Shown: positions 27,501-35,798, numbered from the stretch's first letter. The stretch is 64,000 bases of DNA from Serratia proteamaculans (GCF_013337185.1 NZ_SWDE01000001.1:1984001-2048000), one strand, 5' to 3'. Made by a program: numbers and translations. Notes: a model not told the origin generated them from the letters alone.

Positions 27501-30500
27501 CCAATGGTACCGTTGTTCGTCAGGCTCTGCGCATTGGTGGCTTCAATCGCCGCACCCGCCGTCGCCGCCATCGTAATATGGGTTCCGGAGGTTACATTGC
27601 CGCTGGTGCGGGCCAGAATACCGACGCTGTTCGCGCCATTCCCATTGATGGTGTAGCCGTTACCAATAGTCAGATTACCGGTCGTTAGCGTGCCGTCTGC
27701 CTTCATAAAGGCAAAACCGCTGCCGCTGACGTTACCATTGACGTTGAGAATATTCCCGGTCCCTTCAGCGTTGAAGGTCACCGCCGTACGGATCGCCGGG
27801 CCATCGCCCGCATTGATCGTCACCGCGTTCAGGTTGATGTTACTGGAGTCGGCGTTGTTGTTGATCCCCGAGCCGGTTCCGGTGACGTTAATGGTGGTGT
27901 TGGCGGCATTAAAGGAGGATGCCCCGGTGCTGTCGATGCGAACGCCGTCCGCACCGTTAGCGGCGGTGATCTGATTCCCCGCGCCGTTCACCGTGAGGGA
28001 CGCGCCGCTACCCGTCAGTTGAACCGCTGCCAGCCCCCCGTTGGCCGTGACCGTGCCCAGTTGCGTGACTACCGCACCCGCGCCTGCCACCCGCAGCCCG
28101 ACGTTACCGCTGCCCGCCGCACCGCTGACGCTGATCGCACCGTTGTTGGTCAGCGTGCCGGCATTCTGGATATCCACACCAATGTTGCCGGTGCCATCCA
28201 CGGCCACATTCGAGTTAATAATGGCGCTGCCGTTATTGTGCAGAAGCACGCCGGTACTGCCGCTGCCCTGCAAATTAATGTCAGCACCGGCATTGAGCGT
28301 CAGTGCACCCTGATAAGCCACGTCGTAACCCACAATGCCACTTTGCCCGGCGACAGAGCCGATGTTGGCATCTGAGAGAACCGTAGTGACGCGCGGTACC
28401 GGATCAATAGTCGCATCGATGTTGTAATTACGGCCATCAATCTGCACCGCCGTAGCGTCATTCCCTTCCAGCGTGATCGCACCGTTACTGATGTTGCCCG
28501 TCGCCCCGCCGCTGATTTTCACCCCCACGGCATTTTGTCCCGAGACATTGATTTTGGCATTACCGGTAGTGATCACCGTGGCGACGTCGTCGCTTTGATC
28601 CGGGGTGTTCATGTCATCTACGCCGTTGGCGAAGATACCGGTCGATTTATTCCCCCTGACGTTCAGCACATAATTGCTGGCTGACCCTGCGGTGCCGTTA
28701 AAGGTTGCCCCTCCGTCCACAGCGAACAAAATCGACCCGGTCTGGGCATTATCATCAATTTGGGCATTGGCGATATTGATGCTGGCTCCCTGACCGTAGG
28801 CGTAATAACCGATTTGTTGTGAGTTTTCCAAACTCAGGGAGGCCGGTGTACCGACGTTGATCGTCGCGTCACCGCGGGCGTGTACGCCGATGGCCCCCGC
28901 TGACAGCAGCCGGATACTCGAATCGAGCTGTACCTGCGCCGCATTGCCGTTCAGGCCTTCGGCATAAACAGCGTAGTTGCGGTAAGTGTATGGCTGGCCA
29001 TCGCTGCCGCCGGTATCTCCGGCCGCGCCCACGATGATGGAACCGGATGAAGTGGATGACAACGAGGCATTCGTGGTGAGCGCCAACACATTGAGCGCGA
29101 TATTATTGTCGCCGTTGACATAGATCGCCCCGTTATTGGTGGCCACACCGGCGTTATCCTGAATATACATGCCATAGTTAGCCGCCGCAGAACCGGCGGT
29201 TAACTGACCCAGCACATTAATAGCACCGTCGTTAGTGATGCTGCCGCTGCCGCCGTTACTGAAAATACCCGCCGCATTACGCGTATCAATCAGCAGTGAA
29301 ATCGCGCCCGAGGCCGCGTTGGTAATACTTCCGCTGGTGGTGGAATAAATCCCTGCCGTCAATGCGCCACTGCCAGCCATATTGACCGCCGAGGCAGGCG
29401 TGGTTGATGTCACCGGCGAAGTACCCACCGTGATGGCGCCAAAGTTGCTAAAGGTGGCTGCGTCCTGCACGGAAACCGCGTGCCCACCCGCTTTGCCATT
29501 AGCATTATTGCTGTTGCCCACCAGCGCGATGGAAGCACCAGCGAGGTTAGTGGCCGTCGTAGTGCCTGCGGCGTTGATCCCGGTCGCCAGCGCCGTCGCC
29601 GTATCGGTCACCGCCACATTGATGTAACCGTTGTTGGTCAGGGTGCTTGCACCCAGGCCGCTCATCGCCACGCTGCCCGCGTTATTTACATTCTGGTTAC
29701 TGCCGTCTTTTTCCAAAAACAGCCCGGCATTGAGCACGCCATTGTTCACCGCTGTGGCGTTCGTCGCCAGCATGCCAGCCGGCAACGGACTGCTGCCGCT
29801 GCTGCGCCAGGCATTAATGGCACCGTTATTGGTGATCACTGCGCCATTGTCGGCCCGCATCACCGCAGAAGCGCCGTCTACCGCCAGGCTACCGGTGGAG
29901 GTCACGGTCCCCGTGGCATTCGCGCCAGTGGCATAAATCACGTTCAGATCGCCGGTGCCCAGCGTGGCATTGTTAGTGTGCGCCCCCTGGTCGTCCCAAA
30001 CCGCATAGGTCAGGTTAATCGAAGTGTTGTCCGCTTTTTGCAGCAATCCCGTGATGATGCCGTTATAGGTATTCTGCGCTCTGACGGTCGAATCAATCGT
30101 CTGGCCATTAACCATCGCCCCGGCCGTCAGCCAATACTGGATCTGCGGTTTACCCGCGTAAGCACCCTGGCCGGTCAGGTAGTCATTCACATCCGCGATA
30201 TCTGCGGAGGATTGAATGTCGAAGGTTTTGGTGCCCAGTTGCACGGCGTGGTTGGTGCCGTCACCTGTCGCCACATAGTTTGGCAACGTCAGACTGTAGT
30301 TATATTGCGTACTTTGCTGCGTCACGCTCTGTTGCTGGGTCGACACCACTGCTGCGGGGCGGAAATGAATGTAGTTGTCCGAAAGCCAGTTAACGGTGCT
30401 GGCATTGCCCGCACTGCCGTCAGCCTTCGCCAGCACAGAATTTTTTGCCAACAGATCCAGCGTGTTGGCCGCTGCAGCAATCGGTGTGGTGCCGATGGTA

Positions 30501-31252
30501 CTGGCACCGATGTCCACATTGGCCGTCCCGCCAACGGATCCCACGCTGACAATGCCGAAAGCATTCAGGATGCGCACAGAATTCGGATCGTAAACTGGCA
30601 GTAGCATACTTCCAACGGCGGCATCGTCGGCGGAAACAAAGGTAGAAGAATCGTAGGTACTGATGATCTGGTAGGAACCTTCCAGCCCTGGAACCACGAC
30701 GTTAAGCTCTTCATTTTGCTGCGGATTAGCCGGGTTAGGCGAGTAGGTAAACTGGCCTATATTGGCGGAAGTAATAGGTTGCGTCAGCCCGTTGGAATCC
30801 GTTGATGAGAGGGTAATAATCCTGCCGGCATCTGGTCCGCTGGCATCGGGAAGCGCATTGATCACCTGTACGCTGGTCCCGCTGACGCCATGGGTCCCCG
30901 AGGTAAAATCAGGGAACTGAGGGATCGCCCCCAAAATATTAAGCGTAGTTCCCGCAGCGTAATGCTTGCTCAGTGGTTGGCCGTCGATCGAAAAGGCATA
31001 CCCTGTATCAATAACCTGGTCAAAATTGTAACCCGGCGTAGTAGGAAATAAATAGGAAGGATAAGCCTGCGACCAAGTCACATCATCTGCAAATGCCGTA
31101 CCTTGCCCGCCAATGATCATTATTGCAGCAGCCAGTAATGCGCCACGTCGACACGACTTTGCTTTGCCTCCTACCTTCGACATTGCCGTCTCTGCAACGG
31201 GCACCATGCATCCTGCGTTATGACTCCATACCAAACGATAGATTCTGTTCAT
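21560..31252 (-). CDS. Giant type Va autotransporter adhesin, 3230 residues
   Basis: Surface protein expected to mediate adhesion or aggregation. The N-terminus has an extended signal peptide region (MNRIYRLVWSHNAGCMVPVA), then a classical signal ending GTAFA at about residue 55. Residues about 420-1500 form a long beta-helix built of short repeats of the type NNGxIxV. Residues about 1500-2900 carry PATR-type repeats (GTGGM..LxLxGxNTYTGxT). Within them, a module of about 650 residues is present twice in tandem. The last 285 residues are the autotransporter barrel, ending VKIRF. No cysteine was noticed in the passenger. AGGA precedes the ATG. It is much larger than typical AIDA-like proteins. 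Ligand unknown. Confidence 0.92.
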   Translation of the reverse strand: MNRIYRLVWSHNAGCMVPVAETAMSKVGGKAKSCRRGALLAAAIMIIGGQGTAFADDVTWSQAYPSYLFPTTPGYNFDQVIDTGYAFSIDGQPLSKHYAAGTTLNILGAIPQFPDFTSGTHGVSGTSVQVINALPDASGPDAGRIITLSSTDSNGLTQPITSANIGQFTYSPNPANPQQNEELNVVVPGLEGSYQIISTYDSSTFVSADDAAVGSMLLPVYDPNSVRILNAFGIVSVGSVGGTANVDIGASTIGTTPIAAAANTLDLLAKNSVLAKADGSAGNASTVNWLSDNYIHFRPAAVVSTQQQSVTQQSTQYNYSLTLPNYVATGDGTNHAVQLGTKTFDIQSSADIADVNDYLTGQGAYAGKPQIQYWLTAGAMVNGQTIDSTVRAQNTYNGIITGLLQKADNTSINLTYAVWDDQGAHTNNATLGTGDLNVIYATGANATGTVTSTGSLAVDGASAVMRADNGAVITNNGAINAWRSSGSSPLPAGMLATNATAVNNGVLNAGLFLEKDGSNQNVNNAGSVAMSGLGASTLTNNGYINVAVTDTATALATGINAAGTTTATNLAGASIALVGNSNNANGKAGGHAVSVQDAATFSNFGAITVGTSPVTSTTPASAVNMAGSGALTAGIYSTTSGSITNAASGAISLLIDTRNAAGIFSNGGSGSITNDGAINVLGQLTAGSAAANYGMYIQDNAGVATNNGAIYVNGDNNIALNVLALTTNASLSSTSSGSIIVGAAGDTGGSDGQPYTYRNYAVYAEGLNGNAAQVQLDSSIRLLSAGAIGVHARGDATINVGTPASLSLENSQQIGYYAYGQGASINIANAQIDDNAQTGSILFAVDGGATFNGTAGSASNYVLNVRGNKSTGIFANGVDDMNTPDQSDDVATVITTGNAKINVSGQNAVGVKISGGATGNISNGAITLEGNDATAVQIDGRNYNIDATIDPVPRVTTVLSDANIGSVAGQSGIVGYDVAYQGALTLNAGADINLQGSGSTGVLLHNNGSAIINSNVAVDGTGNIGVDIQNAGTLTNNGAISVSGAAGSGNVGLRVAGAGAVVTQLGTVTANGGLAAVQLTGSGASLTVNGAGNQITAANGADGVRIDSTGASSFNAANTTINVTGTGSGINNNADSSNINLNAVTINAGDGPAIRTAVTFNAEGTGNILNVNGNVSGSGFAFMKADGTLTTGNLTIGNGYTINGNGANSVGILARTSGNVTSGTHITMAATAGAAIEATNAQSLTNNGTIGTSSDTGSTILAENTSAFTNNGIISSSSTSNINALIALNGTAANRTINNTGSVISQSQSATVIDASGAGNNTLNNTGTLKAASSSAQVILTGSGNDVVSLNGGVTQGEITLGSGSDKFNWAQGEYAGGVTFAGNDGNDQATIGNVSIADTSHILSQGGTNSTLTFNGTHAAVAPGTANIGSLATDDLSKGTNIGTGWSTLTLNGAGTDVRVVDDLTLSGTPMINILNGAILRSGVSSTLSDEMTIHNYNVATSGSTSLLSFDGVTDPTYSGVISGTGGMEYIGGSELILLGANTYTGNTLIGTGSQLTLGNGGTQGSLSTQTNITDNGLLSINHSDDVALNGVISGTGAFSQIGTGVTRLGANNTYAGVTTVQLGTLLINGIQSGSGATSVQSGAALGGKGTIGGNVTFATGTTLTPGDNATGTLTINGDLVLASDTNSKFELGQAYTAGGALNDLVNVGGNLTLDGNLNATLSAGGDFLPGVYRLFNYGGTLTDNTMDIASLPPNDAQSYAIQTNLANQVNLVLNFVDPSGTLQFWDGDSNGTNHGADGVSGNGVVNGGFGYWVANIAGVSNNWTQATGNGNAPWAQDAFAIFQGSANEVRISNINGAVLTSGMQFTSDGYVLNADPLNPGSQLQFTNTNVALTPENNFTAQGETAADNFFVIRVGDGGAGADVTTTINVDLVQDASNTSVTRLLKTDPGRLILNGDNIITGGVEVWNGTLQVSKDSSLGDAGTSVTLRNHAALQAGADFITDRLIFLAGTDGGTLDTYGNTFTPTGVIGGTGALKIVDTSAGTNNSQLVLGTVNTYQGDTTLVGKNGTGTLSVNANTTGAFGTPDSHISLTDGVFLNFNNTAQAESHVLSVDGSTLNFNDTASAAQSTVVLTDNGSANFADNATAGSAAINVDATSLLSLADDASGGTSVTTNRGRVTFAGNAQAQNARIDNQAGGLVTLAASAGNTAIGSLSGAGDIHLGAATLTEGNLGLNDAISGVISGDNGSLVKTGNGTLTLTGANIYTGTTTASQGVLLINGNQSAATGAASVNSLATLGGNGTLGGSVTVADNGHLTPGADLNSVGVLTMGSLTLAGNAQLDFQFGQTYNPGGAFNDLINVNGDLNLDGKLNITQTAGGNFDVGLYRVINYTGALTNNILEIGTAPAAAEDLYVQTSIAGQVNLINRAGYTMRFWDGAGGSGGALKNNGIIDGGDGIWQNSHGNDNWTTDLTTPAGAFNTPFSDAAFAVFGGAAGNVTVDNSLGAVTISGAQFATHGYVINDGVITTNTADTLLRVGDGTAGGANYTATINSVINGSGGLNKSDLGTLILNGNNLYQGGTQVSGGVLQVSGDQNLGAADTAIGLNGGTLRYGAAFDTARKIQLSGSGGGIDTNGNAVSLLSAVSGSGNLTKLGEGTLTLTQNSTFDGQTTIGAGTLQLGTGATTGSVTGNIVDNGQLVLNRSNSLQLNGAISGTGDVIQRGTGTTVLNGSNTWSGITMVENGTLLAGSANSFSRQSSHVVSLNGTLDTGGQDQSVANVVNQGTINLRGGDVGSALTVNGNYVGMNGTLKLTAQPQDVGTSDKLVINNGSATGSTLLNIDVSRLGEPTTGDGIMVVAAQNGATTTAQTTKSAFTIGADNLLAGAWQYQLYAGNAQGAGEDWFLRAGYRPDVPGFISIPSVIRQADLFTLGTLHQRVGDEQPWQSTVPEDQEGRFWARYLVKTIDQHLDDPTHSQSHTQYSGMQVGVDVYHDDKWRSGVYTTVMDIDSSIDGHTGMGSGAAYNSTLSTYIGGYATWTDTSGLYVDNVLQYGYHSVDLKNSIDHETYHPNGNTVTASVEVGRPWQLGDSNWSLEPQAQLIYQWSNFDSVGLKDNANTQVDVNADDAVIGRLGARLAVDYDTQYGHIKPYVRANFWQQLADGQDETKYRNTASGAGQSTVQSNQKFSATEVAVGATWAFTHEVQAYTEVGKTWDSGGDTSIDANVAASVGVKIRF
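22700..26378 (-). repeat. Tandem duplicated module inside the autotransporter gene
   Basis: Copy 1 runs from about 26378 down to 24431 and copy 2 from about 24430 down to 22700 (edges approximate). Matching landmarks are LLINGIQS / LLINGNQS, LNDLVNVGGNLTLDGN / FNDLINVNGDLNLDGK, NGGFGYW / DGGDGIW and DGYVLN / HGYVIN. They keep a constant offset of about 641-649 residues. The copies have diverged considerably, so the duplication is old. Confidence 0.75.
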
Positions 31253-31748
31253 TAGCTATCCTAAGGAAATGTAAAATGGAAAAACTTGAAATCATTGAGC
31301 AAAGGAAGGGAAGGTGCTTCACGCTGTAAATTTAGTGCATGTGTAAAAAAAAACATTGGGGGAATGATGATGATTGTCACAAGTACACATTATTTTAATG
31401 TGCGAAAGCAGGAATGGTTACAGTGGGTCTGTACAATATTCTGTGGTGCGACACGAGGCTGTTCTTGTGATTGTTTCAGCCAGAAAATGCCAAGAAACCT
31501 GCTATCTCACCAGCAGTTTCCTACCCGGCAGTGCGTTGAGAGTAATTTCAGGGTGCAAAGTGATACGCGGATTTCACGACGTTTTCGAGCTGTAAGGTAA
31601 ATTCGGCGGTAGTACCCAATGCCGTGACGGGAGAGAACGAGGTGAGACATAGATAGCTTCCTAAGTGATACACAAAAAGTGTGACACCTACGAATCCAAT
31701 GCACTAAATCTCACTTAATAACTGATAAATCAATCAGTTACTGAAATT
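31253..31748. other. Intergenic region between autotransporter and 4.5S RNA genes
   Basis: About 495 bp without a convincing gene. It holds the autotransporter promoter region, including a 17-bp inverted repeat at 31386-31402 and a shorter one, TACAG-N5-CTGTA, at 31419-31433. The part next to the RNA gene is the 3' flank of ffs. Confidence 0.5.
31386..31402. promoter_or_regulatory. Perfect inverted repeat upstream of autotransporter
   Basis: CACATTA-TTT-TAATGTG, 134-150 bp before the autotransporter ATG. The symmetry suits a dimeric repressor or activator. No regulator gene is adjacent, and the function is inferred. Confidence 0.35.
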
Positions 31749-31861
31749 GGTGGAGGCCCTGCCAGCTACATCCCGGCACACACGTCACCTGCTACGGCTG
31801 CTTCCTTCCGGATCTGACCGAGTTCACAAGTTAGTGTTGCGGGAGAACCAACAGGGCCCCC
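31749..31861 (-). ncRNA. ffs: 4.5S RNA of the signal recognition particle
   Basis: About 113 nt on the reverse strand, closely matching E. coli 4.5S RNA. It has complementary ends (GGGGGCCCTGTTGG and CCAGCTACATCCCGG on the other arm) and the universally conserved Ffh-binding segment TCCGGAAGGAAGCAGCC near 31789-31813. With Ffh it targets inner-membrane proteins co-translationally. Its place beside ybaZ is the same as in E. coli and marks the left end of the conserved backbone. Confidence 0.95.
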
Positions 31862-32009
31862 ATTGACGGCTTCTGTACTCTGAAGCGGTGGGCATTATCG
31901 GTGATGGCCAGCCAAATAGCAAGCCAACCGGGGCCAACCGCTGTTTTCTTACCCACCTCGACTGTGGCACACTTTCATCCTTGGTTTTTGCCGCAGCAGG
32001 AAAACAGAA

Positions 32010-32324
32010 ATGGAGCCAGAAGATGCCTCATTCAGCCAACGCGTGTTCCACGTAATAGCCGCTATTCCCTATGGCAAGGTCACGACCTATGGCGAAGTGG
32101 CACGGCTGGCTGGCTCGCCGCGTGCGGCGCGTCAGGTCGGCGGCGTGTTAAGGCGCCTGCCTGAAGGCAGCAGCCTGCCCTGGCATCGGGTGATTAACCG
32201 CCACGGCCAAATTTCACAGCAGGGAGAGGACTTCCAGCGTCAGCGACAGGCGTTGCTTGAGGAGGGGATTATCTTCGGCACGCACAGCACGGTTGATCTG
32301 CAGGTTTACGGCTGGCACTGGTAA
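32010..32324 (+). CDS. ybaZ: Alkyltransferase-like protein
   Basis: 104-residue ATL protein. It binds O6-alkylguanine in DNA and flags it for nucleotide-excision repair, without transferring the alkyl group. The O6-alkylguanine transferase fold is visible (IPYGKVTTYGEVARLAGSPR with the DNA-binding helix). The active-site cysteine motif PCHR is replaced by PWHRV, which defines ATL proteins. The length agrees with E. coli YbaZ, usually about 129 or fewer residues. It lies between ffs and ybaY, as in E. coli. Confidence 0.93.
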   Translation: MEPEDASFSQRVFHVIAAIPYGKVTTYGEVARLAGSPRAARQVGGVLRRLPEGSSLPWHRVINRHGQISQQGEDFQRQRQALLEEGIIFGTHSTVDLQVYGWHW

Positions 32325-32330
32325 TAACAA

Positions 32331-32361
32331 AACAGCCTTTGGCCGGAGCGCAAAGGCTGTT
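32331..32361 (-). terminator. Terminator after ybaY
   Basis: Perfect 11-bp stem AACAGCCTTTG / CAAAGGCTGTT with a 9-nt loop. On the reverse strand it continues TTTTGTTATT. It also separates the convergent ybaZ. Confidence 0.8.
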
Positions 32362-32389
32362 GATGGTTTACTGTTTCAGTGCTGCCGGC

Positions 32390-32881
32390 TTACGGCATGG
32401 TTGCCGGGGCTGCCTGAACCGCAATGCCCTGCACCGGAACCATTACCAGGTCAGCACGGGTGCCGTTACGGTTTACCACTTCCTGGATTGTATCGGTAAT
32501 AAAGGTCATCTGCCCATTTACCGTAATTGCCGCACTCAGGATGATGCGTGCATTAGGCTGAATATCGGCCGGGTTGTACGGCAGGACAAAATTAAACGGT
32601 GCCTGTTTACCCTCGGTGCGAACTGCACGCTGGGCAATGACTTTAGACGGAGCATCCGCCAGCGAGGCATCAGAGAGCGTGACGGTCAGTACTGCATCCG
32701 GCGGCAGCGCGATGCGCTGGCGAATGTTAACCGAGCCAGTCACCGCCGGGCCCTGAATCTGCGTTTGCGCAATCGCCGGGTTTCCCGCTGTTGGTACAGG
32801 CACATTCGCACTCTTTTGGGCACAGCCCGCCAGGGTGATGGTCAATGCTGCTGCTCCACCTACGATTTGCCAGAGTTTCAT
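32390..32881 (-). CDS. ybaY: YbaY-family lipoprotein
   Basis: 163 residues from the ATG at 32881, with AAGGAG seven to eight bases upstream; the open frame extends further out but without a ribosome site. The lipoprotein signal peptide ends with the lipobox LAGC (Cys about residue 20), so an acylated envelope protein is expected. The mature part has the YbaY domain, with ITVNGQMTFITDTIQEVVNR near the end. In E. coli it responds to glycolipid/osmotic conditions; the molecular function is not established. Confidence 0.9.
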   Translation of the reverse strand: MKLWQIVGGAAALTITLAGCAQKSANVPVPTAGNPAIAQTQIQGPAVTGSVNIRQRIALPPDAVLTVTLSDASLADAPSKVIAQRAVRTEGKQAPFNFVLPYNPADIQPNARIILSAAITVNGQMTFITDTIQEVVNRNGTRADLVMVPVQGIAVQAAPATMP

Positions 32882-33111
32882 GGATCGCTCTCCTTTTTTA
32901 TTATCAACATGTTGGTGGCTTTCACCACCGCACCTATTAAACTTAGCACAAAACACTGAAAAATCCATTTAGTCCTGCCTATTAATCACTTAGCCCTCTA
33001 ATAACGCTCAGCATTCAGTCAATTTTCTCTGTGCCATAACGCAATATATTGACGTCTTACCGTGATATTCCGCACACTGCGCAAAATGATTATTAAAAGG
33101 GTAGTTACTTT

Positions 33112-33975
33112 ATGAGCCAGGCACTGCAAAACCTCCTCGATCTGCTGGATCTGGAGAAAATTGAAGAAGGGCTGTTCCGCGGCCAAAGTGAAGATCTGGG
33201 GTTACGCCAGGTCTTCGGCGGCCAGGTGGTGGGCCAGGCGCTGTACGCTGCCAAACAAACGGTGCCTGCGGAGCGCAGCGTCCACTCGTTCCACAGCTAT
33301 TTCCTGCGTCCGGGCGACAGCAGTAAGCCCATCATTTATGACGTGGAAATTCTGCGCGACGGCAACAGCTTCAGCGCCCGCCGCGTCAGCGCCATTCAAC
33401 ACGGCAAACCGATTTTCTACATGACCGCCTCCTTCCAAAGCCCGGAAGAAGGCTTTGAACACCAGAACACCATGCCCGATGTGCCACCGCCAGAAGGGCT
33501 GATGTCTGAGTCAGAGATTGCCCAAAAGCTGTCGCATATGTTGCCGGACAAGGTACGTGAGAAGTTTATCGGTCAGAAGCCGATTGAGATGCGTCCGGTC
33601 AAATTCCACAATCCGCTGAAAGGCAGTGTGGAAGATCCACACCGCTACGTATGGTTCCGCGCCAACGGCACCATGCCGGACGACCTGCGCATCCATCAGT
33701 ACCTGCTGGGCTATGCGTCCGACTTCAACTTCCTGCCGACGGCGCTGCAGCCACACGGCGTCGGTTTCCTGGAGCCGGGCATGCAGGTGGCCACCATCGA
33801 TCACTCAATGTGGTTCCACCGTCCGTTCCGCATGGATGACTGGCTGCTGTACGTGGTGGAAAGCACTTCCGCCTCCGGTGCCCGTGGATTTGTACGCGGT
33901 CAATTCTATACCCGTGACGGCGTATTGGTTGCCACCACGGTACAGGAAGGCGTGATCCGCCAGCGCGAAGCCTAA
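33112..33975 (+). CDS. tesB: Acyl-CoA thioesterase II
   Basis: Hydrolyses medium- to long-chain acyl-CoA to fatty acid and CoA in the cytoplasm. 287 residues form a double hot-dog fold, matching the 286 residues of E. coli TesB closely. Seen are [20 protein letters not shown] at the N-terminus, [27 protein letters not shown] (with the catalytic-site Asp) and [18 protein letters not shown] lies before the ATG. It is convergent with amtB across a two-way terminator. Confidence 0.96.
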   Translation: MSQALQNLLDLLDLEKIEEGLFRGQSEDLGLRQVFGGQVVGQALYAAKQTVPAERSVHSFHSYFLRPGDSSKPIIYDVEILRDGNSFSARRVSAIQHGKPIFYMTASFQSPEEGFEHQNTMPDVPPPEGLMSESEIAQKLSHMLPDKVREKFIGQKPIEMRPVKFHNPLKGSVEDPHRYVWFRANGTMPDDLRIHQYLLGYASDFNFLPTALQPHGVGFLEPGMQVATIDHSMWFHRPFRMDDWLLYVVESTSASGARGFVRGQFYTRDGVLVATTVQEGVIRQREA

Positions 33976-33990
33976 ACGCAAGCCAAAGAA

Positions 33991-34016
33991 AAAGGGCGAT
34001 GTCTCCATCGCCCTTT
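33991..34016. terminator. Two-way terminator between tesB and amtB
   Basis: Perfect 11-bp stem AAAGGGCGATG / CATCGCCCTTT with loop TCTC, 15 bases after the tesB stop. The flanks have A on the left and T on the right, so it can serve both convergent genes. Confidence 0.85.
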
Positions 34017-34068
34017 CTGCATCATCATTATTTTTCGAATTATTTAGCGCACTGCCCTTCTTCAAGGC

Positions 34069-35355
34069 TTATTGGTTATAGGCACTCTCGCCATGGCTGT
34101 TGACGTCCAGACCTTCGCGTTCCTGCTCTTCCGGGACGCGCAGACCGACGATGGCCCCTGCCACTTTAAAGGCGATAAAGGCCGCCACACCAGACCACAC
34201 CAGCGTGATCACCACGCTCAACAACTGGATCCACACCTGATGGCCCATGGTGACGCCTTCCGCGTAGCCAGTGCCGCCCAGCGAGGCCGAGGTGAATACC
34301 CCGGTCAGCAGGCAACCGACGATACCGCACACGCCATGCACACCGAACACGTCGCAGGTATCATCGACCTTCAGCCATTTCTTCAGCGTGACCACGCCCC
34401 ACAGACCGGCGATGCCGCCAATCAGGCCGATAATCAACGCCCCGCCAACGCCCACGGTGCCCGCAGCCGGCGTGATGGCAACCAGCCCGGCGATCATGCC
34501 GGAACAGGCGCCCAACAGTGAAGGTTTGCCGCGAACAATCCACTCGGCAAAGGTCCAGGAGAGGATAGCGCCGGCAGTGGCCACCACGGTGTTGAGGAAC
34601 GCCAGTGCCGCAATCCCGTTAGCCGCGCTGGCAGAACCGGCGTTAAAGCCAAACCAGCCGATGTACAGGATGGAAGCCCCGGTAAACACCATTGGCAGGT
34701 TGTGCGGTTTGAAAGCTTCCTTACCGAAACCGGCACGCTTGCCCAACAGATAAGCGCCAATCAGACCGGCACTGGCGGCGTTGATGTGCACCACGGTACC
34801 GCCGGCAAAGTCCAGCGCGCCGTCAGCGGCCAGGAAACCGCCGCCCCACACCATGTGGGCAATCGGCAGGTAAGAAATGGTGAACCAGATAGCCGCGAAG
34901 ATCACCACCGCAGAGAAGCGGATACGCTCGGCAAAGCCCCCCACCACCAGCGCCACGGTAATACAGGCGAACGAACCCTGGAACGCCACGTGGATCATCT
35001 GGCTAAAGGTTCCGGTGACACTGTCGATGCCAATGCCTTTCAGCATCGCCGTCTGGAAACCGCCGAAGAAGGCGTTACCTTCGCTGAAAGCCAGGCTGTA
35101 GCCATAAAGCACCCACAGCACGCACACCAAGGCAAAGGTGACGGTGACCTGGGTCAACATGGAGAGCACGTTTTTGGAACGCAGCAAACCACCGTAAAAC
35201 AGAGCGACACCCGGCAGGGTCATGAACAGCACCAAAGCGGTGCAAATCATCATGAAGGCATTATCCGCCTTGTCTGCGACCGCCGGAGCGGCCAGTGCCA
35301 AAGAAGGAACCATGGTTACCGTACTCAGGCCCAACATGGATAAAAGTTTTTTCAT
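34069..35355 (-). CDS. amtB: Ammonium transporter AmtB
   Basis: Trimeric inner-membrane ammonium channel used when nitrogen is scarce. 428 residues start at the ATG at 35355 (a TTG six bases further out is less likely). The signal peptide ends about SLALA, which is normal for AmtB, followed by 11 membrane segments. Family motifs are GVALFYGGLLRSKNVLS, VALVVGGFAERIRFS, GTVVHINAASAGLIGAYLLG (first pore His) and FGVHGVCGIVGCLLTGVF (second pore His). It is co-transcribed with glnK, whose product blocks the channel when ammonium returns. Confidence 0.97.
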   Translation of the reverse strand: MKKLLSMLGLSTVTMVPSLALAAPAVADKADNAFMMICTALVLFMTLPGVALFYGGLLRSKNVLSMLTQVTVTFALVCVLWVLYGYSLAFSEGNAFFGGFQTAMLKGIGIDSVTGTFSQMIHVAFQGSFACITVALVVGGFAERIRFSAVVIFAAIWFTISYLPIAHMVWGGGFLAADGALDFAGGTVVHINAASAGLIGAYLLGKRAGFGKEAFKPHNLPMVFTGASILYIGWFGFNAGSASAANGIAALAFLNTVVATAGAILSWTFAEWIVRGKPSLLGACSGMIAGLVAITPAAGTVGVGGALIIGLIGGIAGLWGVVTLKKWLKVDDTCDVFGVHGVCGIVGCLLTGVFTSASLGGTGYAEGVTMGHQVWIQLLSVVITLVWSGVAAFIAFKVAGAIVGLRVPEEQEREGLDVNSHGESAYNQ

Positions 35356-35391
35356 TATCAATCCATCCCCATTACTTTACTGAGCCAATGA

Positions 35392-35730
35392 CTACAGTGC
35401 TGCTTCGTCTGTTTCGCCGGTGCGAATGCGAATGACACGTTGCAATTCGGCAACGAAAATTTTGCCATCACCGATTTTGCCGGTGTAGGCCGCTTTACTG
35501 ATCACATCGACCACTTCATCCAACTGATCGTCAGCGATAGCGATGTCGATTTTTACCTTAGGTAAGAAGTTGACGCTGTATTCGGCTCCACGATAGAGCT
35601 CAGCATGCCCCTTCTGGCGACCAAAGCCTTTTACTTCGCTTACGGTCAGCCCCTGAATTCCTATAGAGGATAGGGCTTCACGCACGTCCTCCAGCTTGAA
35701 TGGTTTAATCACCACGGTCACCAGCTTCAT
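35392..35730 (-). CDS. glnK: PII signal protein GlnK
   Basis: 112 residues. It senses glutamine (through uridylylation at the Tyr in the T-loop, AELYRGAEYSV), ATP/ADP and 2-oxoglutarate, and plugs AmtB. The start at 35730 follows GGAGGGG five bases upstream and begins MKLVTVVIKPFKLEDVREAL, as in E. coli GlnK. The PII signatures EVKGFGRQKGHAELYRG and GKIGDGKIFV are present. The gene order glnK-amtB, a sigma-54 promoter and an NtrC-like site agree with nitrogen-limitation control. Confidence 0.97.
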   Translation of the reverse strand: MKLVTVVIKPFKLEDVREALSSIGIQGLTVSEVKGFGRQKGHAELYRGAEYSVNFLPKVKIDIAIADDQLDEVVDVISKAAYTGKIGDGKIFVAELQRVIRIRTGETDEAAL

Positions 35731-35782
35731 ATTGCCCCTCCACGAATTAAGCCCAAACTCACCCCTGGTACCTGTCTTATAA

Positions 35783-35798
35783 AGCAAAGGCTATGCCA
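35783..35798 (-). promoter_or_regulatory. Sigma-54 promoter of glnK-amtB
   Basis: On the reverse strand TGGCATAGCCTTTGCT matches the consensus TGGCAY-N5-TTGCW, with exact GG-N10-GC spacing. Transcription should start near 35772, about 42 bases before the glnK ATG. Confidence 0.88.

Noticed and set aside
29480-30604. Open frame of 374 codons antisense to the autotransporter gene
   Set aside because: Same repeat-driven shadow effect; no homology marks, and the sense strand has signal peptide, repeats and barrel.
31286-31600. Short frames between autotransporter and ffs
   Set aside because: No ribosome sites, overlapping nonsense frames, Cys/Arg-rich products without any family mark.
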